Shown here: piece after piece, positions 39,601-50,478 of the stretch
How positions within the stretch are numbered: the first letter of the stretch is position 1
How the letters are laid out: each line of letters begins with the position of its first letter
From: Tubulanus polymorphus
Lineage: Eukaryota > Nemertea > Palaeonemertea > Tubulaniformes > Tubulanidae
DNA: 60,000 nucleotides
Direction: 5' to 3'
NCBI RefSeq assembly: GCF_964204645.1
Contig: NC_134028.1
Location: 3,324,501-3,384,500 of the forward strand
Position numbers and translations under genes: made by a program
Notes under the pieces: model-generated
The model's database searches: none
What the model was told of the DNA's origin: nothing
What the model saw: only the letters and a program-made list of their open reading frames with translations

Positions 39601-42600
39601 AGGAAAGTACTGATTCTCCTCTGTAACTGGTGTTGGGCGGCTAATGGTCGGTTGACATTGTTTACGACGAGCGCCCCCTCGCGACCGGAATTAGCAATAT
39701 GAGACTTCCTTATATCGACTCAGCTCGCGTGGTCCGTGTTATCTGAGTACAGTGAATTGACGAACAACAGCATACTAGATCAGCCTAATATAACAAAACC
39801 ATCGCCGTTCTTGTGCGAATACGTAATTCATTAAGCAGAAACGTCTCTGTCTTGGTCGGTTTACTATACGGGTGTCTAGACATAAGATGATATCCACGAA
39901 AATAATTAAAAACAATTCAAAATGATTCATAGCGCACGAATGAGAAAAGAACGATGCGACGATATCAAACGTGAGGCTATTCATTCCATAAAACGATACA
40001 GATCAGATACTCACTGATAATGTTTACAATAGGAATTGCATCTAATTCCTAAGGTTTCTTTAATTGAGGGGGGTGAATCCACGTAACACGAGATGATTTT
40101 CAATGGTCGAAAAAACAAAGGTTAACAATGTCCAGAGATAATCTGTTTCAAACGTTGATTTTCTTTTTTTTCAAAATTTCAGCTGCTGTTCAAAATTCTA
40201 CCGTAAAACCTACGGGGCATTATTATCCTTGTGAAAAACAGACGTATTGTCTCAACGGAGGCACGTGTATCTATATTCCAGCCATTAAAGCCAGTTTTTG
40301 CAAGTAAGTGTAAAATGAATTGATTTAGATCATAACATTATTTTATATACTATGTAATTTTCATCTACGATAAGCGTCCATTGTGTCTATATGTAGCTGT
40401 ACATGTATATTATACATATATATTAAGTCAAAACATTAAGAGCTCCATTATTTTGCCGTATGGAACTATTCGACAGGAAACTCTAAGTTCTAAGGAAGTT
40501 CTAAGATAAGATTCTAAGATCCTCGTAAAAACGATAGAATTCATTCGATTACACCAGACCGTTAGAGGTTCATTGTAATCATTTCATTCATATACGCGAT
40601 ACATGTTTATAATGATAGCACAGTTTTGACGTGAAAACAAAAAAAAACTACTTTCCTGGTTTTAAGCCCGAATCGATTTCGAAGACGATTAGGAAACGTT
40701 AAGGTTCTCGATAGTGGACTATTCATATTTACGACATCTGCGGCCCGTTCCAAATCGGGGCTTACGTCCAAAAGTGGTCTTAAAATCATAAGATTTATCT
40801 TAAGTTGTTAGATTGGCTATATAACTATAAGATGGTCTTAGGTCTGAGCTATGGATATGGAACCGGCCTATAATTCGTATAAACTGTATCTACCTAGTTT
40901 AAGGCACCTCTACTATTCAGAACACGGCTGTAGCCTAAACACGAAAAGAACAAATTGAAATTTCATCGATCCTCGAAAATCTAACTATTGAAACGCGTGA
41001 ACAGGGGAGATATTTTCTTGATTCATATATATACTGGGGCACATCACATAATCGTTGCCAACAACGTAAATCTATATAAATCATCGCCGAGCGACAATGT
41101 TGTTAACACTTGGGAATTGTAAGACTAATGTGAGAAGTAAGATGAATGGCATCTCTGACGGTTCTGAACCGTGTTCTCATCAATATATCACTATATTCCG
41201 TACATTCATCACGGGAATTTGATTTGAATACGCGTCGAATAGAACCTCGCAGCGCTGTATGATTAAATGTGCGGTTTAATGTAAGAATGCTGACATTTCA
41301 GCGCACCTTAAAATTGGGAATGGTCTTTTCCGTGGTGCGCGTTGTAATCGAGATTTTCATCCGTAACACTAATATCAATTTACGAATTGACATTACAGCT
41401 TAATGAAATGTAGCGAAACCGGTTTTCGATAGTTTGCGGTCGATGTACACCGCCAATCCATTCACTCAACATCACGTATGAAATACAATTGAAGTTGGTT
41501 CATAAAAAAATATTTCTAGAAATTCGATCTCACATTACCGAACAGCGAGTCAAACAAAAATGTCAAATTTGATGCCAAACTTCGAAAACAATCGCGAGTA
41601 GTTCTGTGTCTTTTGATGCTTTTACCAGGAAAGAAGTTTTCTCTCGTTTTCAATGCAGTCCAGTCTGGAAATATTCCTTTAGAAAAAATAATACGATATC
41701 CAGGTTGTGAAAGGTTTAAGGCTTATTAAAGCCCGACGCACACGACAGACAGAACACGGAAAAACGGATTCAAACGTGTTAGATTTCGGAAACATTGTTT
41801 TCTCGAAAGAAATGTTTCTCATTTCATAACAAGGAGAAACATTCCGTCTCCTGTGTCCGCGTTTCGGTGTGTCGTGTGCGAGGTGTGCGTTGGGCTTTAT
41901 CTGAAAGGATAATAACGATAATGTCTTTCGTTGTGCAACATCAAAAATTTCAAAACGACAATGAATTTTTGGTTACATAATATATGAATTACTATAAGGT
42001 CAACATAGAGATCGGCTCACACCGTGTCCCAAAACAGCAAAATTCCGAATACAACAAAGTTTCCATTTAGCTGATTTTACGACGTCAGATGAGCCAGTCT
42101 CTGAGGACCATGATAAATCTGCTATCATAAGCTAATAAATTTAACACACGACCACGCGCACTTATTTTTGTGTATGTAAAAAATCTATCCGTTCGACGTA
42201 TCCGTATCGTGTTGGTAAGTTACGGGGGACGTCATTTACTCGTGTAGACGTAGCAAACACTGTAGATTATTATTATTATACCAAAACGTATACGTTTTTA
42301 ATGTATCTCATATTATGTCGTAATCACTTTTTGTACTTTCGTTTACCGAGCGTAGCCAGCATGTTACAAATAATGATCGCACAGCAAACGTTTGATAATG
42401 AATTAGTTTCAATAATACATAATTCTATTCGGGTATAACGATTGTGAATTTACCTCTGGAAAAATACTATCGATGTTTGCTGTAGATCATTTTGTTCGTG
42501 TTGGATCGAGATCTCGGGCGAGGCAAGATATAACGAAAATACTGGCTATGCTTTCGATTGTTTCATTTCATAATGAATATGTGTTGCAGGTGTCCTTCAA

Positions 42601-45600
42601 AATACGCCGGTATGCGTTGTCAGGAAATAAATGAGCCCTTCCCAACTTTCTTTCCTAAACTTGATGGCGACGACAGTATGTATCAGAACTTACCACAGTG
42701 TGTCATGCTACCTACAACCCTCGTTTATATAACCAGCGGTGGCTCGCGAAACGACAGAACGCATTTTGTGTCGCACTACGTTGAATTAAAATACACGGAT
42801 CGGATTATTCAAAAGATGAATAGAATTGATCATCAACGAGAGATTCGTTGTGGTTTCTGGCGCATCTCATCTGTAAAAGATAAAAACGCGTAGTACGCTA
42901 TCGTGTTTGCCGTTTCGTGCTTGATCGCCCTTATATAACTAACATATATAACACTAACGTCGAGTCTGAGACAATACGTGGCACGTGGCTAGGGTAGATT
43001 ATTTTCTTACATCAATGGCATCGATTCTGCTGCTCATGGCCACCGAAGTTTCTATACTCTACGTTTTATATTAGAATCATGTTCCTACACATCAGAATCT
43101 TTATGCATGTTCTCGGCATGTTATTATTACATTACCCATCTAAACTCAATCACGAAGAGCTGATCATCCGAAATCTAAAATCCCGTTCCAATACTTATCT
43201 TACGTATAGAAAACAAACAGTTTGATTAAGTTTTGTTTTGTTGACTGACATCTTATTTTTTGAATAGCGGATTTTATTTAACTTTAGACCGTATTCAGTA
43301 CTGACAGAAGATATGCAGTTAATGATAGTTTTGCTATTAGTCAGATGTATTTGCCTCAAAATAGGATTAAGTGCTAAAAAGTCACATACCAAATGGGAAA
43401 GAAAATACACGTACGGCACTTTGCTTTGAATATATATGAATTTCAGATTTCAAATACATGAACTTGATCATGCATGAAATCTCTTGATTAGGAGCATGAT
43501 CCTACTTTCACGTATGATATATTACCCATGGCCAGCCTTGGACATCGTGATAAATTTCAGAAGAAAATGGCTTTGTATTACACGGTGTCCGTGGCTAGCC
43601 GCTTTTATCTTAATCTGAATATGATTATAACTGGCGCTTGAATAATGTATAACCATGCTTATCTACCAATAGGTGCCCGAAGGAGTTTACAGGAAATCGA
43701 TGCCAAACTAAAGACATTTTTACTCTCTTAAGAAAAATGAAGAGTATGTATATACAAATCTCGCTTCTCTGCATGCCCGCATGGTCCCACGAATTATGAT
43801 CATATATATGTGTGTTCTATAAAGTTACGTAGTGTCAAATGCTCGAACAGTACGCGGTCAAAACAACCAGCCAGACTATTAGAAGTTGGGTTTAGATTGG
43901 AAGTTCAGCCTGTTCTTATCGATATATATTAAGGCTTTGTTGATAGGCGGGATGCAATAAGCTCGGATCTATTGTCCGTTACAAAAATCTTTTTCTTGCG
44001 ATTCCATGATAGACGACAGCGGTGGAAGCTTAAACCGCTCCTCATTTTATCAATAAAAACAAGAAACTCCTACGTTTTCGATGTAGATAATGATTACACG
44101 GATCTTATTCTAATTCGTTCTAATACAGCGCCAGACATGGACACGTTGACGTATGTCTGTACAATTTTACCAGCTATCTGCAAGAATGAGGTAAATGTCA
44201 ACATTATCAGGCGAAAGAACCTTCACGTATTTATGTTACACATATATTGGAAAAGATATAAACCCACGCGATACTGGGAATTCTATATGATTCTCTAAAA
44301 GAAAATATAAAAACGATTTAGATTGATAAATAATTCATCACTTCTGCCGAACTTTTTTCTATTCCCGATGGCGTGGACCTATCCTAGCCTCTTTAAACCC
44401 CTTGTAAGAACATCTTATGCTGTCTGGTACATATCTATTTTATTGAATATCGTAAACGCAACTTGCATACAGATGCATCATCATGTCTCCTCCTGACATT
44501 AACATTTTTTGTCATCTTCTTGTTTCTTCTTCTTGCCTGATCCACAACTCGGATTTCGCCAGTTTTATTGCGTAGAAAAAAATCGTGCGCTCATAAACAA
44601 ATTTTTGTAGAACGAATGGGTTTCTACAAGCCGTTGTCTAACCCAAGCATCATTTGCGTTTATATAGCTGGTATACGTCTCGCAACTTTTTGAGCATTTC
44701 ACTCGTACATTTCTTTATGTTATTTCGCATATCATATATTATACCATATTATATCTATCTATCTTTCTACAGTAAGTATATTGTGTCAGAAAAAGTTACC
44801 TTTGGAATAAAGGGGGATAAAGCCATAATGACGTCACTTATAGCTTTGCCAGGAAACTGAATCGTTTTAAAACAATTCCGCTTTCTGGCAATTCAAAACA
44901 CAGAGCATTTCCCACGACTAAATCATTTTCTGTATATCTACGTGGCAACTAAAATTGACGAGAGAAAATGCTGCGAGTCATTTTGTTATCGTTTTACTCG
45001 TGAATATTCTTCACGAATTTCAGATGTTCCTGTCAAATTTCCACAAATAGATAACTTCTATCACGAGTGTGTACTTATGTTTTAGTCCTACCTCAGTTGT
45101 GCTTGAATGTCTTACCGCACAAAATGGATCTAATGAAAAATAAAATGTCGTTTTAAAACAGTAACTAACTAACGAACCAGACGTGTGCGAAGCTTCTCGA
45201 TTGTAATCTAATTCAATGCTCGATTAATCGTTTTTTTTAATTTTTTTTTTTAATTTGGTTCCAATTGGGCCATTACTTTTCAACTAACAACAATAATTTG
45301 ATTTACAAAATATCTGAACGATTCGTCAATCTGTTATTATCAATAGTATAAGTGGCCGATGTTTATAACACAAGTTAGGCGCGTAAGTCACTTACTGTTA
45401 TGTGATTATTTTTGACTTATTAGTAGTGAATACGGTGACGTGGGGTGGCCCCGAGAAGGACACACGATTTTGTCGTTGACACTTTGAGGTTACGTTTTTA
45501 GCGCTTGTGTACCCATTACGTAAATGATATCTACGTCATGCGATCGACCTAGTTTACTTCATTTAGATGATAGGATCAAGTATCAAAACTCCGTTTTCGG

Positions 45601-48600
45601 TTTTGTCCCCGTAATCCCACATCGTCAGTCATATGATATGCATAACCTTTGCGGTGTAAGAAAATGTTGGATGGTATTGAACTGGGTCTCGAGTTTCGTT
45701 CGGAAATGTCAGCGATACAGAGTAACCCGAACCAGGAAACACCACTTCGGTTTCCTGGTTATAAATAAAAATGATTAAATAATTCACATTCAAGTTCTGG
45801 AATTTATCCTAACTTCAGCAAAATGTTAGTTTCGCAAAAATAGATTCGAATCGCTATCGACAAAAATCGCATAATTCTGTATTTGGTTTCGAGTGACCAT
45901 TCGCGTCTATTTTGTTCTCAATAGAAATGATATGAACTCCAGTGCACAATTTCGTACCCGTATCACTTGGTATTCTTACTATAGTGTTTCTCACTGTCGA
46001 TGTTCTTGTGTTTAAATGTCTGCACGCCCGCCGCCAATGTATAGTCCACACCATGTACTGTCTATCATCATCAGTATTTCAATTTTTCATTGAGATATTA
46101 TATTATATATGAGCAAAAATATATTCTATATGTCTGCGCACCGCATGCCCATAACGGGAGCGTATTCTGAGTTGTTTATAACATTGTTCTCTTATTTAAT
46201 TGAAATCGTTTGTTATATACTATAGGTTATATATACATTTGCTCTTTTAAATTCATTGATTTATTCATATTGATAAATACTGATAATCAATGTAAATTGT
46301 AGTTAAGATGACTAATTTCCCTCCTCGTAGCTCTACGATATTCACCGAGATAAATCGGTGCCTGTTGGCGCCGTAGATACAGAGCTTGCTTACAATGATA
46401 CTTAAAAAAAGGGGAAACGGTGTTTAAAAGGTTATCGTCTATATGCGACAGGAGTCTGAAACCCAGTTTAACCTCATACAAGATGGCGGAGTTTGCAGTT
46501 AAATTTTCAGTGAACGGAACTGAAAGTTTAATTATGAACTATATGGTTATAGTGGTGCCTTAAAATCATTACATGACTATGGCCCTTTGTATAGTAAGAA
46601 TTGTTTAATAACACAGGTAGCCATACGGCGATACAACAGACTGAGTGGTATGGACTTTGGTTAGCGCGGGCCTGGTCTTCGAATGTCGCGTCTGCATCAA
46701 AAAGTCCAAAAGGTATGCGTCTTAAGGGAGTCCTTAACGAGTGACATGTATGTTGTGATGGTGTTTGTATTACTAAGAGCTGCCTACCTATTTTCAGGTT
46801 GACACACTAAGTGTGTGATATAATTATTAAATGCCAGCTGGCCGGTTGCCTCACGTGCTACTCTTCCTGGGCTGCTAATTCAAAAGCAGGGGGATGAATT
46901 TCATGAAGGTACTCTATAATAATCTGTGTTGTTCGTGGGCTTTTCTCGATCTGCACCGATATACCCTTTTACCTACGTACCCCCCACGTCACCTCGTCAC
47001 TCAAATCACTCATCATAACTACATTTACATTCACTCTCTCGCGTTGTTACATTGTGTTCGTCCTTAGTTACGGCAGTCAATGTGTCGGTGTTGTCCAGCA
47101 GCCAGACATTGTTGCTTAGCAACCAGGAAAAGAAAGCCCACTAAAATTTTAGAATTATGTGGTAGGCGGCCTTTAATGTTTTTGTTGGCATATCAGTTTT
47201 TTTTGTATTTTTTCTAAGTGTATCGGATCTGGTCTGTTCTTTTTTTTTGTGGCAGGGAATCAGCAAAAATCACATTATATCATAAGTGCAATGTATATTG
47301 AATTCTGTTTTAAAGTTTCAATATTCATTTCACACTTGTTGAATATTGTGCGCCGTACGTTAAAGTGGATTCCAAGTGGAACTCACTAATTGCGTAGGAC
47401 CTACATTTTTTCGTGATATTATAACCAATTATTTTTGTTATTTTATGTATGTATGTTTATATAAATTTTTCATATTGTCCAGCATGTATCTTTACTAAGA
47501 TTGTTAGATATTATTACGAGATGGACAATCTTCGTAGTCCAGTTATAATCCCTGCATGCCGAGCATGTTGTCCATCATTTGCATGGTACATAACGCGAGT
47601 CATTTGAATCTTCTTCGAAAATCTGATATTTCGGTAAGATGATAAAAGCGGTTTTAATGAATACAAATTCATTTACGGAAGATTAAGTTGTATATCGGTT
47701 TTCAAACTTAGAAATAATGTGTAACGGCTCAATTCATAACAGCAACTTCATGAATATTATGAAATTTGGCTGGTTGTGTTTCTAATGTTTCGATATCGAT
47801 GTATGATGTATGTCTTTATCGTGTTACAGGAGCCGAGAGACGTCATCAGGATCGGGTCATCACTGTCCTTGGTATTGTTATAGGTGTGCTAGTACTTTTA
47901 GGAATGTGTCTAGTGGCCTATTGTTTGGCTAAGTAAGTTGAAGATGTTACTCCGATCAACTTTCAGGTTTCCTTGTTTCGTAAACATGATATGATGGTGT
48001 TTGTTTACTATTACCTTATTAGGAAACGTCGTGAAGATTTCCACCGGCGACGACAATGGCGGCAAAAGGTCAAGGCTGATATTCGAAATGAAATGGCCAC
48101 AGATCAGCCTTCCGGACCGGAGAAAGTAGTTCCTGTGAAACCTAAAGTCACACGTCTAAGCAGTGTATGTTGATATGGCGTTGAGTTATGTCGTGAAAGG
48201 TTTAAGAATTTCTGTGTAATCTATATACGCAAGTTCTCTATTTGAATTTCTTTTTACATTTGTAGCAAACACAAACTGAACCAGTTCGAGTTGAACCGAT
48301 CAACCCTATAGACTGTGACTTTGAAGCTCTTTTCCCTAGAATGAAAGTCGGGATGACTACTTTGCCGACAGATGAAGCCAAACCTTCTTCAGACAGCCGA
48401 CCACGGCTGAGCGGAATCTCAACAATGCCAAAACCGGAACAATGCCTGCAAAATACGCCAGCCATTGGTGAGTCCGATCAGGGTTCAAAGGATAGCACTC
48501 CTTCCCAAAGTTCCAAGACAGAGTCGGCCCTTAGATGGCGATATAGCAGCGAAGACGCCAACTCGCGCCCAGGTAGCTGTATCGAGCAGGAACCGACAAG

Positions 48601-49042
48601 TGATTACGACAACGCCGATAGCGATATAGAAACAAAACTCAGTTGTGTGCCTGCTTATGTGAGCATTGATAGCGATCCGGGAAGTCTACAGCAGCTTCCA
48701 GACGCAAACGCGCATCAGATCGCCGCGCAGGTGATTCGGAATTTCGGCTCCGGCGATGCGTCATCGTCGAGCGATAGCGACAGTGACGCGTCCAGCGAAC
48801 GCGACATCTTGCTACATCGACGAGTAGCAGCGTTGGTAGGTTCGAAAGGTAGCAGCGACCAGAGCAGCGCCGGAGGAAGCTTAACCTGGGACGAGTACGG
48901 GAACACGTACAGCCCGTATGCAATAGACGATGATTTAGATACAAACAACAAATACTTACGTGCTGCGTATAATGATCGAAACATCGACCAGCACCAACAC
49001 CTGTTGAACGTTCGGGAAAATCAAGAGGCGGTGCCTCTTTGA
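33498..49042 (+). CDS. NRG: Neuregulin (Ig-EGF-TM growth factor precursor), 5' end missing
   Basis: Membrane-anchored ligand of the neuregulin family; family members signal through ErbB receptors after ectodomain release. Exons read here: 33498-33660, 34018-34127, 36048-36140, 40183-40303, 42590-42675, 47830-47932, 48023-48164, 48266-49042. Junction phases are 2,1,1,2,1,2,0, and the joined frame is open for 530 codons to TGA at 49040. Domain order is I-set Ig, Ser/Thr/Pro spacer, one EGF, short stalk, one transmembrane helix and an acidic, Ser-rich cytoplasmic tail, as in vertebrate NRG1 type I. The TM end VAYCLAKKRR resembles the vertebrate VAYC..KK.R pattern, which favours neuregulin over insect Vein (no TM) or other Ig-EGF proteins. 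The first Ig exon begins in phase 1, so an upstream coding exon is still needed. A first exon inside the gene and alternative tail exons downstream are listed separately. Confidence 0.9.
33661..34017 (+). other. Neuregulin intron splitting the Ig domain
   Basis: 357-base phase-2 intron, gtaatg...tttttttctag. Nothing else seen. Confidence 0.85.
34018..34127 (+). CDS. NRG: Neuregulin exon: C-terminal half of Ig domain
   Basis: The acceptor is ttttttttctag ending at 34017 and the entry phase is 2, matching the previous donor. It encodes the second half of the Ig fold, with the canonical DAGAYTC motif (D-x-G-x-Y-x-C) and ATNIMG after the F-strand cysteine. The donor is CAG|GTATGT and the exit phase is 1. 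With the preceding exon it forms one Ig domain with phase-1 boundaries on both sides, the usual arrangement for a shuffled extracellular module. Confidence 0.92.
34128..36047 (+). other. Neuregulin intron, Ig to spacer
   Basis: 1.9-kb phase-1 intron; AT-rich, no nested gene or repeat recognised. Confidence 0.8.
36048..36140 (+). CDS. NRG: Neuregulin exon: Ser/Thr/Pro-rich spacer
   Basis: A 31-codon exon, phase 1 in and out (acceptor attgcag, donor T|GTAAGT). It encodes a stretch rich in threonine, proline, serine and valine (for example TTVPRTTPKPTK). It sits where vertebrate type I NRG has its glycosylation-rich spacer between Ig and EGF. O-glycosylation is likely but inferred. Because the exon is symmetric (1-1), it could be skipped without changing frame. 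Confidence 0.8.
36904..36915 (+). promoter_or_regulatory. TATA-like element upstream of the internal first exon
   Basis: The run tataatatatat lies about 290 bases before the ATG at 37204, just after a GC-rich stretch (ctgcgcgcgcacc). It is the best TATA candidate for the proposed internal promoter. AT-rich runs are common in this DNA, so support is weak. Confidence 0.2.
37204..37285 (+). CDS. NRG: Probable alternative first exon of neuregulin (Ig-less isoform)
   Basis: ATG at 37204 (gcaATGG; A at -4, G at +4) opens 27 codons beginning MAKATYYNWNVLDAIKG, ending at a consensus donor AAAAG|GTGAGA. The exit phase is 1, exactly what the EGF exon at 40183 needs, so splicing gives an in-frame protein that lacks Ig and spacer. 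An in-frame TAG at 37117 closes the frame upstream, and a short out-of-frame uORF lies at 37083-37118. A TATA-like stretch (tataatatatat) is near 36904. The peptide has no signal sequence; it is short, amphipathic and basic. In vertebrate NRG1 the type III promoter and exon lie at the same place between Ig and EGF exons. Chance occurrence of an ATG with a phase-1 donor cannot be excluded without RNA. Confidence 0.5.
40183..40303 (+). CDS. NRG: Neuregulin exon: N-terminal part of EGF domain
   Basis: The acceptor is tttcaaaatttcag and the entry phase is 1. The exon starts with a short linker carrying the N-glycosylation sequon NST, then EGF cysteines 1-4: CEKQTYC, LNGGTC, and a ten-residue loop to the fourth cysteine. 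The donor is TGCAA|GTAAGT with exit phase 2, splitting the domain between cysteines 4 and 5, as in vertebrate NRG and EGF-ligand genes. This is the receptor-binding module. Confidence 0.93.
40742..40868. mobile_element. TIR element (GGGCCCAGTTCC family), copy in neuregulin intron
   Basis: Begins ggcccgttccaaatc and ends gatatggaaccggcc, with the shared interior (aagtggtctta...aagttgttagattggctata...gatggtcttaggtctgagc). Lies between the two EGF exons. Confidence 0.65.
41728..41902. mobile_element. MITE-like inverted-repeat element in neuregulin intron
   Basis: Left taaagcccgacgcacacgac and right complement ataaagcccaacgcacacct are matching ends around an AT-rich, non-coding interior. Confidence 0.55.
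42590..42675 (+). CDS. NRG: Neuregulin exon: C-terminal part of EGF domain and stalk
   Basis: Entry phase 2 after gtgttgcag. It encodes KCPSKYAGMRCQ, supplying EGF cysteines 5 and 6 with the family pattern C-x3-Y-x-G-x-R-C, then a short acidic/aromatic stalk. The donor ACA|GTATGT gives exit phase 1. In NRG1 the equivalent boundary is where alpha/beta EGF variants diverge; I found no second EGF-tail exon nearby. The frame stays open far past this donor (see 42676-42893). Confidence 0.9.
42676..42893 (+). other. Open extension past the EGF donor; possible secreted isoform
   Basis: If the donor at 42676 is not used, the EGF frame continues for 72 codons to TAG at 42891. This would give a soluble EGF ligand without transmembrane segment. 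The extension contains two cysteines and no recognisable domain. Vertebrate NRG1 has gamma isoforms that stop just after the EGF domain. An open stretch this long is unusual but possible by chance in an intron; expression is not shown. Confidence 0.25.
42676..47829 (+). other. Neuregulin intron, EGF to TM
   Basis: 5.2-kb phase-1 intron. It begins with the open extension described above. A 108-codon frame at 43972-44298 has no ATG start or similarity. TGACGTCA at 44829. No stalk-variant exon was identified, although NRG genes often have alternative stalk exons here. Confidence 0.7.
47830..47932 (+). CDS. NRG: Neuregulin exon: juxtamembrane and transmembrane segment
   Basis: The acceptor is gtgttacag and the entry phase is 1. 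After a charged stalk (RAERRHQDR), where shedding proteases would be expected to cut, comes a single hydrophobic helix of about 24 residues ending MCLVAYCLAK. The basic stop-transfer begins in the next exon. The donor is AA|GTAAGT, exit phase 2. The QDRVITVLGI start and VAYC end match the vertebrate NRG1 transmembrane region closely. Confidence 0.92.
48023..48164 (+). CDS. NRG: Neuregulin exon: basic membrane-proximal cytoplasmic segment
   Basis: Entry phase 2. It encodes KKRREDFHRRRQWRQK, a stop-transfer and potential nuclear-localisation cluster corresponding to the KK.RKKLHDRLRQ segment of vertebrate NRG1, whose cleaved intracellular domain can reach the nucleus. The rest is Pro/Lys/Val-rich and ends at SS|GTATGT in phase 0. 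Both the exon at 48266 and the block at 49759 begin in phase 0, so this donor could serve either tail. Confidence 0.85.
48266..49042 (+). CDS. NRG: Neuregulin exon: main cytoplasmic tail with stop
   Basis: Entry phase 0 after tacatttgtag; 258 codons and TGA. The tail is Ser/Asp/Glu-rich, with a marked acidic serine cluster (SSSSDSDSDASSERD) typical of casein-kinase-2 substrates, and aromatic SPY motifs near the end. Vertebrate NRG tails have a similar Ser/Glu-rich segment. A strong internal donor (ATTG|GTGAGT at 48468, phase 1) could truncate this exon and join the last block at 51488 in frame. I see no AATAAA after the stop until 51944. Confidence 0.85.
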   Translation, partial: QTQTEPVRVEPINPIDCDFEALFPRMKVGMTTLPTDEAKPSSDSRPRLSGISTMPKPEQCLQNTPAIGESDQGSKDSTPSQSSKTESALRWRYSSEDANSRPGSCIEQEPTSDYDNADSDIETKLSCVPAYVSIDSDPGSLQQLPDANAHQIAAQVIRNFGSGDASSSSDSDSDASSERDILLHRRVAALVGSKGSSDQSSAGGSLTWDEYGNTYSPYAIDDDLDTNNKYLRAAYNDRNIDQHQHLLNVRENQEAVPL

Positions 49043-49758
49043 TTTATTTTCTTGACTAAAATCTCAATATGTGATCAATGATAACGTCTCGTTTCGTCGA
49101 AAGAAGAACATTATGAATATGATAATATAACTATTACTATTAGTGTTCGTTGCTGTAGGAGTATATAGTGATCTCCAGCATTGATAATAGTTTTAAACAA
49201 TTGTTATTTAATTACCAACATGTCGTCCTGTGAGGTGATGATGGTGACACCGCATATAGTATTTGATCTGTTTTAGGGAGGGTAGGTTTCATTATTATGG
49301 GTTTTTTTTATCCGCGCAGATACTTTACGTATTATGGTCTCTGACTGTTTAACGTGTGTATTATTTGACACTGCATTATCTGAAAAATGATTGTTGTGAT
49401 TTTATTGTTTTGTACCAATGAAGACGGTTGGAATGTCGTAAGATATATCGTCCTTCGCTTTTGAATTTGAAGAGTCGTAATGGAGAATTGGCGAATTTAC
49501 GTGGAAAAATGAACTAACGGTTGGATTTCTATGTACTGTGATTCGAATAGTCACCCCTTCTTGCAAGCGCGTAATTTAGAAATGTTTGCAGTCAGAAGCT
49601 CGTAACATGCAGTATGCATACTTTCTTGCATATGTACATGAAGATAAGAGTACTACACCTAACACGGTTGATAAAGCTTGGTTTTATGGCACGTTTAATC
49701 GGAGGGCATACAGATCTTGATTTCAAATTTCTAATTCTTCAACGTCATATCTAATTAG
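49043..49758 (+). other. Probable 3' UTR or intron after the neuregulin stop
   Basis: No open frame of interest and no AATAAA. Ends in the strong acceptor-like tract before 49759. Confidence 0.5.
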
Positions 49759-50000
49759 ATGGAGGTTTTTTATAGGCGCAATTCGTATGCACTTCAACTC
49801 GGAGAGCATATAGATTCTATTTTTTCTGACGCAATATCAAACGACGCGGCAATTCCTAGGAAAAAAATTCTGCAAGATAATGATTTAAATAGTGATTTAG
49901 AAAAGTATTTGAATAACATGTTCGTAACGGATGACGAATTCCAAGAGCAAAATTCGATTGGAAATAAGAATATTCATCGATGCCCTGAATTATCTTCCAG
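49759..50000 (+). CDS. Putative alternative neuregulin tail exon (or start of a small gene)
   Basis: An excellent acceptor (pyrimidine-rich tract to ctaattag at 49758) is followed by 80 open codons (MEVFYRRNSYALQLG...), acidic and polar, ending at CCAG|GTATAT in phase 2. Entry in phase 0 equals the exit phase of the neuregulin exon at 48164, so it could replace the exon at 48266 as an alternative cytoplasmic tail. Vertebrate NRG1 also uses alternative tails. Alternatively the ATG at 49759 (A at -3, G at +4) starts an unrelated small gene. No known domain. Confidence 0.45.
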
Positions 50001-50478
50001 GTATATATGTTTTTTTTTTTGGTGTGGACTCATTCTTCGTTTTCGAGTCAATGTTCGGAAATTCCTTGCATATAAACGACCAGACGTGTTTATTTTTTAC
50101 CGTTGCATGTGCTTCAATGACTCAAATAATCGCGTAGTCTTACTACTTATTACAAGGTATTCATATGTATAGTTAGATAAACGAATACAATAATATCTGA
50201 CACATAAAAATCGTGTAAATAGCTAATACATCTTAATTATTCGAAAAATGTATTATTGATATATAAACGATGTATGAAGTAAATTATTGATTATTGAAAA
50301 TATGAAAATAATCAATAAGCTAGATCTATGTACATTGCTCGGTCGGATGTAGATTTGAAAATATTTTGTTGTCGGTCGTCAAATTGAATCCATTTCGCTT
50401 TTATCATTCATATATCCATCTCTCACTTCACGAACATTTATTGATATCATCTCGAAATCGTTCATTCGTTCGACATAG
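50001..50478 (+). other. Proposed intron within the alternative tail
   Basis: Starts gtatat, ends ttcgacatag; AT-rich, nothing else seen. Confidence 0.3.

Larger units (their letters stand above)
36141..40182 (+). other. Neuregulin intron, spacer to EGF
   Basis: 4.0-kb phase-1 intron that contains the proposed alternative first exon at 37204-37285. The remainder shows only short chance frames. Confidence 0.75.
40304..42589 (+). other. Neuregulin intron splitting the EGF domain
   Basis: 2.3-kb phase-2 intron with two inverted-repeat elements (40742, 41728). No alternative EGF half-exon found. Confidence 0.8.

Noticed and set aside
43972-44298. 108-codon frame in the EGF-TM intron
   Set aside because: TTG start, no EGF or stalk-like sequence, no matching splice phases seen.
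48639-48984. - strand open frames opposite the neuregulin tail
   Set aside because: Shadows of the real coding exon on the + strand.
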